This document shows positions 28,099 to 38,733 of a stretch of DNA of 64,000 nt, in pieces. Positions within the stretch are counted from its first letter, which is position 1, and each line of letters starts with the position of its first letter. The translations under genes were made by a program, and so were the position numbers. The notes under the pieces are model-generated. The model searched no databases. It worked only from the letters and a program-made list of their open reading frames with translations, and was not told the origin of the DNA. The stretch is from JAFMJV01 sp963800275. Its GTDB lineage: Bacteria > Chloroflexota > Limnocylindria > Limnocylindrales > CSP1-4. The DNA lies in NCBI GenBank assembly GCA_963800275.1, contig CAWDAI010000004.1:1-64000 (forward strand), written 5' to 3'.

Positions 28099-29055
28099 GT
28101 GAGCGCTTGTACGGCCTGTGGCGCAGCCCTGCTCGCCGGCGCGCGTTTCTGTGCCGAGTGCGGCACGCCCGTGGCAGCGGTCTGTGCGGCCTGTGGCGCC
28201 GAGCTTCCGCCCGCTGCGCGGTTCTGTCCGGCCTGCGGCGCGTCGACGGGCGCGGGTACAGCGCCAGTCGCGGGAACGGCACCGATCACATCCGAGCCGG
28301 GAGGCTCGGGGGTCCGCGATACCGCCCGTGAGCGCAAGGTCGCGACCATGCTCTTCGCGGACGTCGTGGGCTTCACGGCCATGAACGAGGAACACGACCC
28401 GGAGCTCGTCTCGGCCGTCGTGTCCGACGCCTTCGGGCGACTGGCCCGCGAGGTGGCGCGATACGAGGGCACGCTCGAGAAGTTCGCGGGCGATGCGCTG
28501 CTGGCCGTCTTCGGCGTGCCCACGTCGCACGAGGACGACCCCGAGCGAGCGGTCCGGGCCGCACTCGAGATGCAGGCCCTGGTCCACGACGTCGGCGCGG
28601 GAGGTGCGGAGCGTCCCCGGGCCCGGCTGCGCATCGGCATCGAGACCGGTCAGGTCCTCGTCGACCACGCCCGCGCCGCCGGCCAGCGTGACCTCTTCGT
28701 CACCGGTGACGCGGTCAACACGGCAGCTCGCCTGCAGGCCGCTGCCGATCCGGGAACGGTGATCGTCGGTCCCTCGACGTATGCCGCCTCCCGCGAGGTC
28801 ATCGATTACGACGAGCACGCCGCATTGGAGCTGAAGGGCAAGGCCGCGCCGGTGCCCACCTGGCGCGCGGTGGCGGTAAAGGCTCGGCGCGGCGGGTTGC
28901 GCGCGCCGCTCGGCCTGCAGTCGCCCCTGATCGGACGCGACGCCGAGCTCTCCCTGCTCAAGGACACCGTCGACCGCATGCGCGGCGACCGCAATCCCCA
29001 CCTGGTCACGGTGCTGGGTTTGGCCCTGCGCGGCCTCGTCGCCTCGCCCACTTGA
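28099..29055 (+). CDS. Adenylate cyclase with two zinc ribbons, truncated at the ATPase P-loop
   Basis: A 318-residue protein from GTG 28099. It opens with ACTACGAALLAGARFCAECG and CAACGAELPPAARFCPACG, a double zinc ribbon, then a Gly/Thr/Pro linker. The intact class III cyclase domain has KVATMLFADVVGFTAMNEEH (metal Asp), GTLEKFAGDALLAVFGVPTS (Lys plus second Asp) and FVTGDAVNTAARLQAAADPG (Asp, Asn, Arg). These residues fit an active adenylate cyclase making cAMP. The following ATPase domain starts normally (PLIGRDAELSLLKDTV, then HLVTVLG) but ends in LALRGLVASPT and a stop, exactly where GEAGVGKT would be. The stop codon lies inside the -35 box of the groESL promoter. It is a tandem relative of the upstream cyclase and probably lost its ATPase/TPR half by deletion. 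Confidence 0.8.
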   Translation: MSACTACGAALLAGARFCAECGTPVAAVCAACGAELPPAARFCPACGASTGAGTAPVAGTAPITSEPGGSGVRDTARERKVATMLFADVVGFTAMNEEHDPELVSAVVSDAFGRLAREVARYEGTLEKFAGDALLAVFGVPTSHEDDPERAVRAALEMQALVHDVGAGGAERPRARLRIGIETGQVLVDHARAAGQRDLFVTGDAVNTAARLQAAADPGTVIVGPSTYAASREVIDYDEHAALELKGKAAPVPTWRAVAVKARRGGLRAPLGLQSPLIGRDAELSLLKDTVDRMRGDRNPHLVTVLGLALRGLVASPT

Positions 29056-29081
29056 CATCCCCAGCAGCCCTGACATAGAGT
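29052..29081 (+). promoter_or_regulatory. groESL promoter (TTGACA / TAGAGT)
   Basis: A consensus -35 box TTGACA at 29052-29057 is followed after 18 bp by TAGAGT at 29076-29081, just before the CIRCE element. The -35 box overlaps the stop codon of the truncated cyclase. Confidence 0.7.
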
Positions 29082-29082
29082 A

Positions 29083-29109
29083 TTAGCACTCTCAACCGTA
29101 GAGTGCTAA
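29083..29109 (+). promoter_or_regulatory. CIRCE operator (HrcA binding site)
   Basis: A perfect TTAGCACTC - 9 bp - GAGTGCTAA inverted repeat immediately follows the -10 box. This is the canonical HrcA repressor operator, so groES-groEL should be derepressed by heat or protein-folding stress. hrcA itself is not in the window. Confidence 0.97.
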
Positions 29110-29193
29110 TGACGGAAGCGATGCGGGCGCCGGCCACGTCCAGGCGGCCCGGCCGACCCGCCGCAAGACACATCACACCAGGAGGGAACTGCG

Positions 29194-29496
29194 TTGGCGA
29201 CTGCCACCAAGCTCCGCCCGCTCGGCGACCGCGTCGTGGTCCAGCCGATGGCCCGCGAGGAAATGACCAAGAGCGGCATCGTGCTGCCCGACACGGCCAA
29301 GGAGAAGCCCCAGGAGGGCGAGATCATCGCCGCCGGGCCCGGCCGCCTCACGGACGACGGCAAGCGCGAGGCCATGGACGTGAAGGTGGGGGACAAGGTC
29401 CTCTACGCCAAGTACGCCGGCACCGAGTTCAAGATCGGCGACGACGAGCTTCTCATCGTCAGCCAGAAGGACATCCTCGCCGTCGTCGAGGGCTAG
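29194..29496 (+). CDS. groES: Co-chaperonin GroES
   Basis: 100 residues starting at TTG 29194 behind an AGGAGG ribosome site at 29180-29185. The sequence has KLRPLGDRVVVQP, the mobile loop around EEMTKSGIVLPDTAKEKPQE, EGEIIAAGPG and KVGDKVLYAKYAGTEFKI, ending ELLIVSQKDILAVVEG. All are standard Cpn10 features. It caps the GroEL ring during protein folding in the cytoplasm. The leader between CIRCE and the start is about 85 bp, and groEL follows 77 bp downstream in the same transcript. Confidence 0.98.
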   Translation: MATATKLRPLGDRVVVQPMAREEMTKSGIVLPDTAKEKPQEGEIIAAGPGRLTDDGKREAMDVKVGDKVLYAKYAGTEFKIGDDELLIVSQKDILAVVEG

Positions 29497-29573
29497 ACAC
29501 TACGCACTGATCGCGGACCGGCCGAGCCCTCGTGGGGGTTCGGCCGTCGTCTGCAAGGAGGAAACGAACCACC

Positions 29574-31184
<1,611 letters not shown>

Positions 31185-31232
31185 TCACCGCCGCTGACCA
31201 GTCGTCGGTCAGCCTTCCCACCCCATGCCGGG

Positions 31233-31258
31233 GAGCCCGGGTCACGAGACCCGGGCTC
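31233..31258 (+). terminator. Terminator after groEL
   Basis: A perfect 11-bp stem GAGCCCGGGTC / GACCCGGGCTC with the 4-nt loop ACGA, 49 bp past the groEL stop, followed by TTCGATCT. This is a strong intrinsic-terminator-like hairpin despite a short T-tract. Confidence 0.8.
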
Positions 31259-31322
31259 TTCGATCTCCCGCGAGCGTTCGTTCGCGGGCACGTTCGGAGC
31301 GTCCGCGCTAGGCTCCGCGCCG

Positions 31323-32703
31323 ATGAGCCGAGTCGTCCGTCGTTCACGACCCAGCCACTCCCTGTGGGCCGGGGCAGCCTTGGCCATGACGGTCGCGTGC
31401 GTGACGTTCACGACGCCTACCGTCGCCCAGCAGGACGTTGCGCTCGAACCTTGCACCCGTGACCGCACGACCGATTGCCAGCTGTCCGGGTGGCCCGGCT
31501 CCGAGCAGCGCGACAGGCCCAGTGCCTTCGGGGACGTCGAGAGCCTCGTTTGGTTCGAGGACGAGGTCGGCGATGCCCCGGGCGACGGCATCGACATCCT
31601 TGCGGCGGGCGTCGGGCGCGTGACCATCGATGAGCCCAAGCCGATCCGCAAGGCGGATGGCACCCTGCGCAAGGGCAAGGTCAAGAAGGCCGTCCCGAAG
31701 GGGACGTCGCTGCTCGTCCGCGTCGTCGTCGACCGCGCGCCAAATACGCTCGACGCCAGGCACGCCTCCATCCATGTCGCGACCGATGCGGACGGTTCGC
31801 GCAGCGACAACGCCCCCAGCATCGTGGCCGAGCCTGACTTCCCCTTCGCCGGCAGCCAGGACATCTACTCGCTGACCTGGGCCTCGACCACCGAAGAGAT
31901 GACGCTGCAGGCGAGCGACCTGGCCAAGGGCTGGTACAAGGCCAGGACGCCGTTCGCGGCCAGCTGGGCCGCACCCACCGTCCTCGACCTCCTCATCAAG
32001 CCTGCGACCTTCGGCCAGGGCTTCCGGATCATCACCAACGCTGCCGCCGCCGATGGCGGCTACGACTCGCTCACGTTGGGCCCGTCCCCGGTCCCGGTCG
32101 ACGGCCGCGTCGGGCTAGCGCCCGCCTGCGTCGAGGGCTCCATCTCGCAGCTGCCATATGTGGCGCCGCGCGTCGTGGACAACAAGGAGGTGGTACGCGA
32201 CGTGGAGGCGCCGGCCTCCTGGCAGGGTGGTGCCGCCCTGCCCCTGACGGACGAGAACGTGCGTTCGCGAGTGGCGGCGCTCATCTCCGAGCGTGATACG
32301 GATGGCGACGGCCGGGCCAGTCTGCCCGCCTGGGTGAACCTCTTCCAGAATGGCACCGTCGTGCGCCAGCGGGCGGACCTCGAGCTGGCCCTGGACGGGG
32401 AAGCGGCCCTCATCGCGACCGAGCTCGGTCTCCTCAAGCGCGGCTACAACGTGCTCCGCAACATCGAGCTCGACGAGACCGGCGATCGAGCCGTCGACGC
32501 CTGGCTGGGCGAGGCGACCGACGCCCTGCGTGAAGCCACGCCACCCTTCCGCGTCAACAAACGCGCCGGCTTGCTCACCGGTGGTGCCATCGGGGCCTGT
32601 ATCCCCTGGCTGGAGGCACCGCTGGCACCGCGTGCCGTCGGAGTCGCCTGCGGCCACGATCGAGCCCTCGGTCGCGCCGATCGACGCTGCGGAGAGTGCC
32701 TGA
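31323..32703 (+). CDS. Secreted protein of unknown function, one frameshift
   Basis: ATG 31323 opens with MSRVVRRSRPSHSLWAGAAL and AMTVACVTFTTPTVAQQ, a signal peptide. The mature part is rich in charged and beta-forming stretches (DGIDILAAGVGRVTIDEPKP, KGTSLLVRVVVDRAPNTLDA, EPDFPFAGSQDIYSLTWAS). Near residue 320 is SERDTDGDGRASLPAWVN, an EF-hand-like Asp-rich loop. I recognise no family. The open frame runs on into tdk. A shift near 32630 puts the end at the TGA 32701-32703 with a Pro/Ala/Ser tail (TIEPSVAPIDAAESA), which is more plausible than the run-on. It lies between the groEL terminator and tdk. Confidence 0.6.
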
Positions 32704-32734
32704 GCGTCGTCCCGGCGTTCCCTAGACTGTCAAC

Positions 32735-33361
32735 ATGGCCGACGGTTGGATCCACGTCATCACCGGCTGCATGTTCAGCGGCAAGACCGACGAGATGCTG
32801 CGCCTGCTCAGGCGCGCCGAGATCGCCGGTCGCCGCGTGCTCCTCGTGCGCCCGGCCATGGACGACCGGACCGAGGGTGGTGCCGTGGAATCCCGCTCGG
32901 GCGTCACGCGCAAGGCTGAGCCGGTCGGCGACAGCGGCGACATCCCCCCGCTCGTGAGCGCGGCGCGGGCGTCGGTCGTGGCCATCGACGAGGCCCAGTT
33001 CTTCGATGACGGGCTGCCGGAGATCGCGGAGCTGCTGGCGTCCGAGGGACGGATGGTGCTGGTGAGCGGGCTCGACCAGGACTTCCTGGGCCGCCCCTTC
33101 AACGCCATGCCGATCCTGCTTGCGTTGGCCGACGAGGTGACCAAGCTGACGGCCATCTGCACGGTCTGCGGCGCCGAGGCCACGCGCACGCAGCGCATGG
33201 TCGGCGGGCGGCCGGCGGCGGCCGATGATCCGCTCATCGTGGTCGGCGGCATGAACGACGATCGCTACGAGGCCCGCTGCCGTGCCCACCATGTCATCAG
33301 CAGCGCCCGGGGCACGACCTCCTCTCCGATCTGGGAACACCTGCCCGCCGACCCGGGATAG
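32735..33361 (+). CDS. tdk: Thymidine kinase
   Basis: 208 residues from ATG 32735. The P-loop is HVITGCMFSGKTDEMLRLLR. Walker B and the catalytic region are SVVAIDEAQFFDDGLPEIAE, and VLVSGLDQDFLGRPFN is characteristic of type II thymidine kinases. The zinc-binding residues are CTVCG and, further on, RCRAHH. The lasso region RTQRMVGGRP closes over thymidine. The enzyme phosphorylates salvaged thymidine to dTMP. This complements the nucleoside-type transporter at 52-57.6 kb, although the genes are far apart. Confidence 0.96.
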   Translation: MADGWIHVITGCMFSGKTDEMLRLLRRAEIAGRRVLLVRPAMDDRTEGGAVESRSGVTRKAEPVGDSGDIPPLVSAARASVVAIDEAQFFDDGLPEIAELLASEGRMVLVSGLDQDFLGRPFNAMPILLALADEVTKLTAICTVCGAEATRTQRMVGGRPAAADDPLIVVGGMNDDRYEARCRAHHVISSARGTTSSPIWEHLPADPG

Positions 33362-33389
33362 GTGGCCGGATCTCAACCCGCGGTGCGTG

Positions 33390-34043
33390 TCAGGGGCGAT
33401 GGTGCCGACTGATCTCCCTGGCGGGAACGCCCAGGACCGTCGCACGGGAGGGGACATCCTTGAAGGCCACGGCACCTGCGCCCACGGTGGCCCACGCACC
33501 GACCCGGACACGCGGCAGGACCACGCTACCGACACCGAGCATGGCTCCTTCGCCGACCACGGCTTCGCCCGAGAGATGAGCCACGGTCAGGTGGGCAAAG
33601 TCAGCCACGCGAGCGTCATGGCCCACGCCGGCGCCATTGTTCAGGACCACGTGGGCGCCGATCTCCGCGCCGACCTGGACGGTCACACCGGAGCACACCA
33701 GTGTTCCGGGGCCGATCGGGACTGCCGGATGCAGCCAGCTGAATGGATGCACCACGGAAATCCACTCGAGATCGAGCTGTTCCACCATCCGGCGACGCTC
33801 GCCGTTGTCGCCAACAGCCACGATGGCCGGCGAACCCGGTGGGATGCGGTCACAGGAGCCCAGAACCTTGCCACCGCTCAGCGTTCGGCCCCACGACTCC
33901 GGATCGTCGTCACAGAACCCGGCGACGGAGATACCCGCCGCCTCCAGGACCGAGGCCGCTACGCGCGCGTGCTGCCCCGCCCCGATGATGACCACGTCCC
34001 TTCCCGCCGTCCGCCTGGACCAGTCGTCAGCCGTGAGTGTCAC
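33390..34043 (-). CDS. NeuD/PglD-type sugar acetyltransferase
   Basis: An intact 217-residue protein. The N-terminal subdomain has GRDVVIIGAGQHARVAASVL and GFCDDDPESWGRTLSGGKVL. The left-handed beta-helix shows hexapeptide repeats such as IGPGTLVCSGVTVQVGAEIG, HVVLNNGAGVGHDARVADFA and EGAMLGVGSVVLPRVRVGAW, ending AFKDVPSRATVLGVPA. The His-Asp pair in GVGHDARV and the downstream His in HLTVAHLSG are usual near the acyl-CoA site. Such enzymes N- or O-acetylate nucleotide sugars used for surface glycans or glycoproteins. It is related to the broken acyltransferase at 1954 but stands alone here, convergent with tdk. Confidence 0.88.
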   Translation of the reverse strand: MTLTADDWSRRTAGRDVVIIGAGQHARVAASVLEAAGISVAGFCDDDPESWGRTLSGGKVLGSCDRIPPGSPAIVAVGDNGERRRMVEQLDLEWISVVHPFSWLHPAVPIGPGTLVCSGVTVQVGAEIGAHVVLNNGAGVGHDARVADFAHLTVAHLSGEAVVGEGAMLGVGSVVLPRVRVGAWATVGAGAVAFKDVPSRATVLGVPAREISRHHRP

Positions 34044-34345
34044 GAGCCGCGTTCGCCGCGCGACATGACGGATGAGGAAGGGCTGTCTGACATGGGTCGT
34101 ACTCTACAGTCTCGCTCGGCAAAGACGATTATCCACGACAGGGCCCGCCACCTCGCGCGGCTCGCCGGATGGCCCCCTGGCCAGATAGGCCCGGGAGGTC
34201 CAGGACCTCCGGGCGAGTGGTGCTGCGCGGTGCCGCCGCTCACAGTGGGAGTCGATCCGGCTGTGGGTCTCTCCCTCCGCGCAGCCGGGGACCTATCGAC
34301 CACCGTAGACCCGCGTAGGCGCGACCAACCAGAGGTACCGGCAGC
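34044..34345. other. Intergenic region between two divergent genes
   Basis: About 300 bp without a supported gene. A near-perfect GC-rich inverted repeat (GCCCGGGAGGTCC then AGGACCTCCGGGC, one bulged G) lies near 34189-34214. No T-run follows, and I see no clear promoter boxes. Confidence 0.5.
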
Positions 34346-34795
34346 ATGAGCAAGCGATCGATCGGTGTCACGGCCCTGGCTTCCAGCACGGCCATGTACG
34401 CGATCTACAGCCAGTACGCGGCCGTCTCGCTGCTGCTCACCGGCGCGGCCTTCGCGGCAGGCGGCTCGATCGAAGCGACGCTGAGCCTGCTGACCGGGTT
34501 CGTCTTCCTGGGTCTCACCCTCCTCGGCTACGCGGTCGCGGTGGGCCTCTGGTTCCGCCGGGCATGGTCATGGAACGGGGCCGTGGCCCTCTTCTTCGTG
34601 TTCTTCGTGGCCAACATCTCCTTGTCGGTGCTGGCGACCAACTTCCTCTCCGCCCTGCTGCCGTCGATCGGCGTGGTCTTGGCCCTCATCTACCTGCAGC
34701 GCCCGGCGGTCCGCGCCGAGATCACGGGCATGACGGAGTCCACCGCCACGTCCCGCGTGGCTGATGGGCTGGGCGCCGCCAGCCAGGCGCACTGA
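34346..34795 (+). CDS. Small four-helix membrane protein of unknown function
   Basis: 149 residues from ATG 34346. The hydrophobic segments are YAAVSLLLTGAAFAAGGSI, LLTGFVFLGLTLLGYAVAVG, AVALFFVFFVANISLSVLA and LLPSIGVVLALIYLQRP, so about four membrane passes. A short polar tail follows (EITGMTESTATSRVADGLGA). I recognise no specific family. It lies 57 bp upstream of the pcrA start on the same strand and may share its transcript. Confidence 0.65.
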   Translation: MSKRSIGVTALASSTAMYAIYSQYAAVSLLLTGAAFAAGGSIEATLSLLTGFVFLGLTLLGYAVAVGLWFRRAWSWNGAVALFFVFFVANISLSVLATNFLSALLPSIGVVLALIYLQRPAVRAEITGMTESTATSRVADGLGAASQAH

Positions 34796-34851
34796 GCGTC
34801 GCCGGAGGTTCCCTGCAGAGGTTCGCGGCTCGGCCCTAGAATCGGGCCACG

Positions 34852-37675
34852 GTGCCCGATTCGCAGGATGGCGTGCCAGCGGATCGACCGCTGCCGCCGG
34901 ACCCCCCATCCCCCGCTCACGACGGCTTCTTCACGTCGGCCGAGCTGAGCCACGTCCCGCCGACAGAGCCCCCGCGTGAGGCTGAGGGACCCTCAGATCC
35001 CGCGGCCGTCGTCGATGTCGAGATCGACGAGGACGCAGCCGGCCGCGGCGCACCCGCACCCGCCCCGGCTGACGACGCCGAGTGGTTCTCCATGGTCGCC
35101 GCGACCGCCGGCGAATCGGCCTCGGCCCGGATGGCCCCGGACCCCCGGGTCCAGGCGCGTCGAGCCGAGGATGCGCGCACGCTCGCGGCAGACATCGTCA
35201 AGCGGCTCAACCCCGAGCAGGCCCGCGCGGTCACGACCACCAAGGGACCACTTTTGATCCTCGCCGGCGCCGGCTCGGGCAAGACGCGTGTCCTGGCCCA
35301 TCGCATCGCCTACCTCGTGGGGGTGGAGGGCGTGAAGCCGTGGCAGATCCTGGCGGTGACCTTCACCAACAAGGCCGCCGCCGAGATGCGCGAGCGCATC
35401 CTCGCCCTGGTCGGTCCGGAGGGCAGCCGCGTGGCCATGGGCACCTTCCACGCACTCTGCGCGCGCGTGCTGCGTCGCGACGGCGCCGCCATCGGCATCG
35501 ACCCGCGCTTCGCCATCTACGACACCGACGACCAGACCGGCATCGTCAAGCAGGTGCTGCGTGATCTGGAGCTGCAGGGTACCGGCGAGCTGCGACCCGC
35601 GGCCGTGCTCTCGGCCATCAGCCGCTGGAAGAACGACATGGTCAGCCCGGCCGAGGCGGACGAGGAGGCACGTGGCTATCTCGAGAGCCGCTACGCCACC
35701 GCCTATGCGCGCTACAACGCTCGTCTCAAGGCCGCCAACGCCCTCGACTTCGATGACCTGCTGCTGGAGGCCGTGCGCCTCTTCCGGGAGGCGCCGGCGG
35801 TGCTCGCGGGCTACCAGCAGCGCTGGCGCTACCTGCACATCGATGAGTACCAGGACACCAACCGTGCCCAATACCTGTGGGTCAAGCTCCTCGCCCAGGA
35901 GCACCGCAACCTGGCGGTGGTCGGCGATGACGACCAGTCGATCTACAGCTGGCGCGGAGCGGACCTGCGCAACATCCTCGACTTCGAGGCCGACTACCCC
36001 GACGCCACCGTCGTCAAGCTGGAACAGAACTACCGCTCCACGCAGCTGATCCTCGACGCGGCCCATGCGGTGGTCGCGCGCAACGAGGACCGCAAGGACA
36101 AGAAGCTGTGGACGGACAACCCGCGCGGCCAGCTCATCGAGCGCTTCGAGGCCGATCGCGAGGACGAGGAGGCCGAGTGGGTCGCGCGCCAGATCGAGGC
36201 GCTCGCCGCCGGGCGCGGTGCTGCCGGCTCGATCCTGTCACGGCGGGCGGATGACGGCGACGACGAGGAATACCGGCTGCAGGACGTGGCGGTCATGTAT
36301 CGCACCAATGCCCAGAGCCGCGCCATCGAGGAAGCGTTCCTGCGCTATGGCCTGCGCTATCAGCTGGTCGGTGGCACCCGCTTCTACCAGCGCCGCGAGG
36401 TCAAGGATGCGCTGGCCTACCTGCGCACCCTGCGCAACGACCACGACGTGGCGGCCTTCGAGCGCATCGTCAACGTGCCCCCGCGCGGCATCGGCCAGCG
36501 CTCCCTCGAGGCGCTGCGCGACCTGGCCGAAGCGCGTGGCTCCGACTACTGGGCCGCCCTCGCGGCCGTGGCCGAGGGGGAAGGGGAGCTCGACACCTCG
36601 TGCTCGCAACGCGCTCGTCGCCTTCCGGGCACTGCTGACGCGGCTGCGCACACGCGTCGGTCTCATGGACCTGCCCGAGCTGCTCGACACGGTCCTCGAG
36701 GAGAGCGGCTACCGGGCCATGCTCATGGATGGCTCACAGGATGGCGAGGACCGCTGGGGCAACCTCATCGAGCTGCGCGAGGTGGTCGATCGCTACGGCG
36801 ACCTCGACCCAGCCGACGCCCTGGACCGCCTGCTGGAGGAGACGGCCCTGGTGGCCGACCAGGATGCCTACGCCGGCGATGCCGACAAGGTCACGCTCAT
36901 CACCCTCCATGCGGCCAAGGGCCTCGAGTTCGACGTCGTCTTCATCGCCGGCCTCGAGGAGGGCGTCTTCCCGCATGCTCGAGCGCTCGACGACCCGCGT
37001 CAGATGGAGGAGGAGCGCCGGCTCGCCTACGTGGGCCTGACCCGCGCGCGCAAGCGCCTGTACCTCACGCATGCGGCCCAGCGGGCGACCTGGGGCCGGT
37101 CCAGCTTCAGCGTGCCCTCGCGCTTCCTGCTGGAGATCCCCGAGGAGCTGATGCACGGACCGCGGCTCGTCTCGCGCGACGAGGACGACGACCAGCGACC
37201 GTACGACGAGCGCCTGGAGGGCTACGACCTGTCGGCCGTCATCGGGCGTCGCGCCGGCGAGTCGCGGCTGGTGGGACGTCCGCCGGTGGGCCCGCGCGGC
37301 GGTCGACGCCTGCCTCCGGGCGGCGGTTTCACGCCTGCGCCCGGCGCTCCCCGCGCCGGCCAGACCTTCCGGACCTCGCGCGACCTGGCGGCGCGCCGCG
37401 AGGCCTACTACGGACGGTCACCGGAGCCGGCCGAGCCCGCGGCTGAAGTCGTGGGCCTGTCAGCTGCCGACGAGTGGCACGTGCCCGAGCGCAGCAACGT
37501 GCCCGGCGAGCACCGCTACCGGGACGGTCAGAAGGTGCGCCACGCGGTCTTCGGGGAGGGGACCGTCGTGTCCTCCCGTCTGACCCGCGATGACGAGGAG
37601 GTCACCGTGGCCTTCCCCCGCCAGGGCGTCAAGAAGCTGATGGCCAGCCTCGCTAATCTGGAGGTCGCCGGCTAG
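34852..37675 (+). CDS. pcrA: ATP-dependent DNA helicase PcrA/UvrD, one frameshift
   Basis: About 940 residues in two frames joined near 36600. An unusual Pro/Asp/Glu-rich N-terminal extension of about 115 residues precedes the first helicase motif (LNPEQARAVTTTKGPLLILA). Motif I is AGAGSGKTRVLAHRIAYLVG (residues about 138-157). Motif Ia holds AVTFTNKAAAEMRERI, and motif II LHIDEYQDTNRAQYLWVKL. Motif III is VVGDDDQSIYSWRGAD, motif IV NYRSTQLILDAAHAVV, motif V TLITLHAAKGLEFDVVFIAG and motif VI ERRLAYVGLTRARKRLYLTH. The end RYRDGQKVRHAVFGEGTVV is the Tudor-like domain that contacts RNA polymerase. The protein is a 3'-5' helicase in repair and replication. Because pcrA is normally needed, the single frameshift is probably a sequencing indel. 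Confidence 0.95.
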
Positions 37676-37772
37676 GTCCGCGACAGTAGGCCCGTCGCCG
37701 CACGGACCGATAGGCCCTGCACCGGCACGGGCTGCGCCCTACAGTCGGACGTGTCCGGAACCCTACTTCAGG

Positions 37773-38729
37773 GTGTCTCCCATGGATGAGTCCAAGCGAC
37801 TGCTCGACTGTCGCGACCTGCGCAAGCACTTCGGCGATCGCGCCGCGGTGGACGGGGTCAGTTTCCACATCGCGCGTGGCGAGACCTACGGACTGCTCGG
37901 CCCCAACGGCGCGGGCAAGACCACCACCATCTCCATGATCTGCGGCCTCCTCGAGCGCGATGGCGGCGAGGTCACCGTCGCCGGGCGCGCGATGGACGTC
38001 GATGCGGTCGAGGCCAAGTCGGCCATCGGCTACGTACCCCAGGAGCTGGCCATCTACCCCGACCTCTCCGCCCGCGAGAACCTGCGCTTCTTCGGTCGGC
38101 TGCAGCGGCTCACGGGTCCGGTGCTCAAGGAACGGGTGGAGGCGGTGCTGGGCCTGACCGGCCTTGACGACCGAGCCGACGATCGCGTGGAGGCCTACTC
38201 GGGCGGCATGAAGCGGCGCCTCAACATCGGCATCGGCCTGCTCCACGAGCCGCAGCTGCTGGTGCTCGACGAGCCGACCGTGGGAGTCGATCCGCAGAGC
38301 CGCAACGCGATCCTCGAGGCCGTCGATGGCCTGCGACGCGAGGGCATGTCCATCCTCTACACGACCCACTACATGGAGGAGGCAGAGCGGCTCTGCGACC
38401 GCGTGGGCATCATCGACGAGGGCCACATCCTGGCCGAGGGCACGCGTCGCGAGCTCGTCGCCCTCATCGGCCAGACCGACAAGGTCGAGCTCGTCGCGGC
38501 CGGGCCGCTGGCGGCCGCAGCCGAGGCCGTGCGGGGGGTCGATGGCGTCACGGGCGCCAGCGTGGCCGAAGGGGTCATCGAGGTCAGCGTCCGGGGCGCC
38601 CGTGGGGCCCTGGCCGAGATCATCAGTGCGGCCGCCGGCGCCGGTGTGGCCGTCAGATCGGTCGAGGTCATCGAACCCGATCTCGAGGCCGTCTTCCTGC
38701 ACCTGACCGGGAAGGCCCTGCGCGACTGA
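37773..38729 (+). CDS. ABC-2 exporter ATP-binding protein
   Basis: 318 residues from GTG 37773 (ATG 37782 is an alternative). Walker A is GLLGPNGAGKTTTISMICGL, the Q-loop lies in GYVPQELAIYPDLSARENL, and the signature is AYSGGMKRRLNIGIGLLHEP. Walker B with its catalytic Glu is LLVLDEPTVGVDPQSRNAIL, and the switch His is in ILYTTHYMEEAERLCDRVG. The C-terminal DUF4162-like part follows. This is the DrrA/NatA type that powers ABC-2 exporters for drugs, lipids or Na+. Two permease genes follow immediately on the same strand (gaps of 4 bp and a 1-bp overlap), so the three genes form an operon for a heterodimeric exporter. The substrate is unknown. Confidence 0.93.
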   Translation: MSPMDESKRLLDCRDLRKHFGDRAAVDGVSFHIARGETYGLLGPNGAGKTTTISMICGLLERDGGEVTVAGRAMDVDAVEAKSAIGYVPQELAIYPDLSARENLRFFGRLQRLTGPVLKERVEAVLGLTGLDDRADDRVEAYSGGMKRRLNIGIGLLHEPQLLVLDEPTVGVDPQSRNAILEAVDGLRREGMSILYTTHYMEEAERLCDRVGIIDEGHILAEGTRRELVALIGQTDKVELVAAGPLAAAAEAVRGVDGVTGASVAEGVIEVSVRGARGALAEIISAAAGAGVAVRSVEVIEPDLEAVFLHLTGKALRD

Positions 38730-38733
38730 GGCC

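Noticed and set aside
32704..32957. Continuation of the secreted protein's frame into tdk
   Set aside because: It overlaps a certain thymidine kinase gene in another frame; a frameshift near 32630 explains it better.
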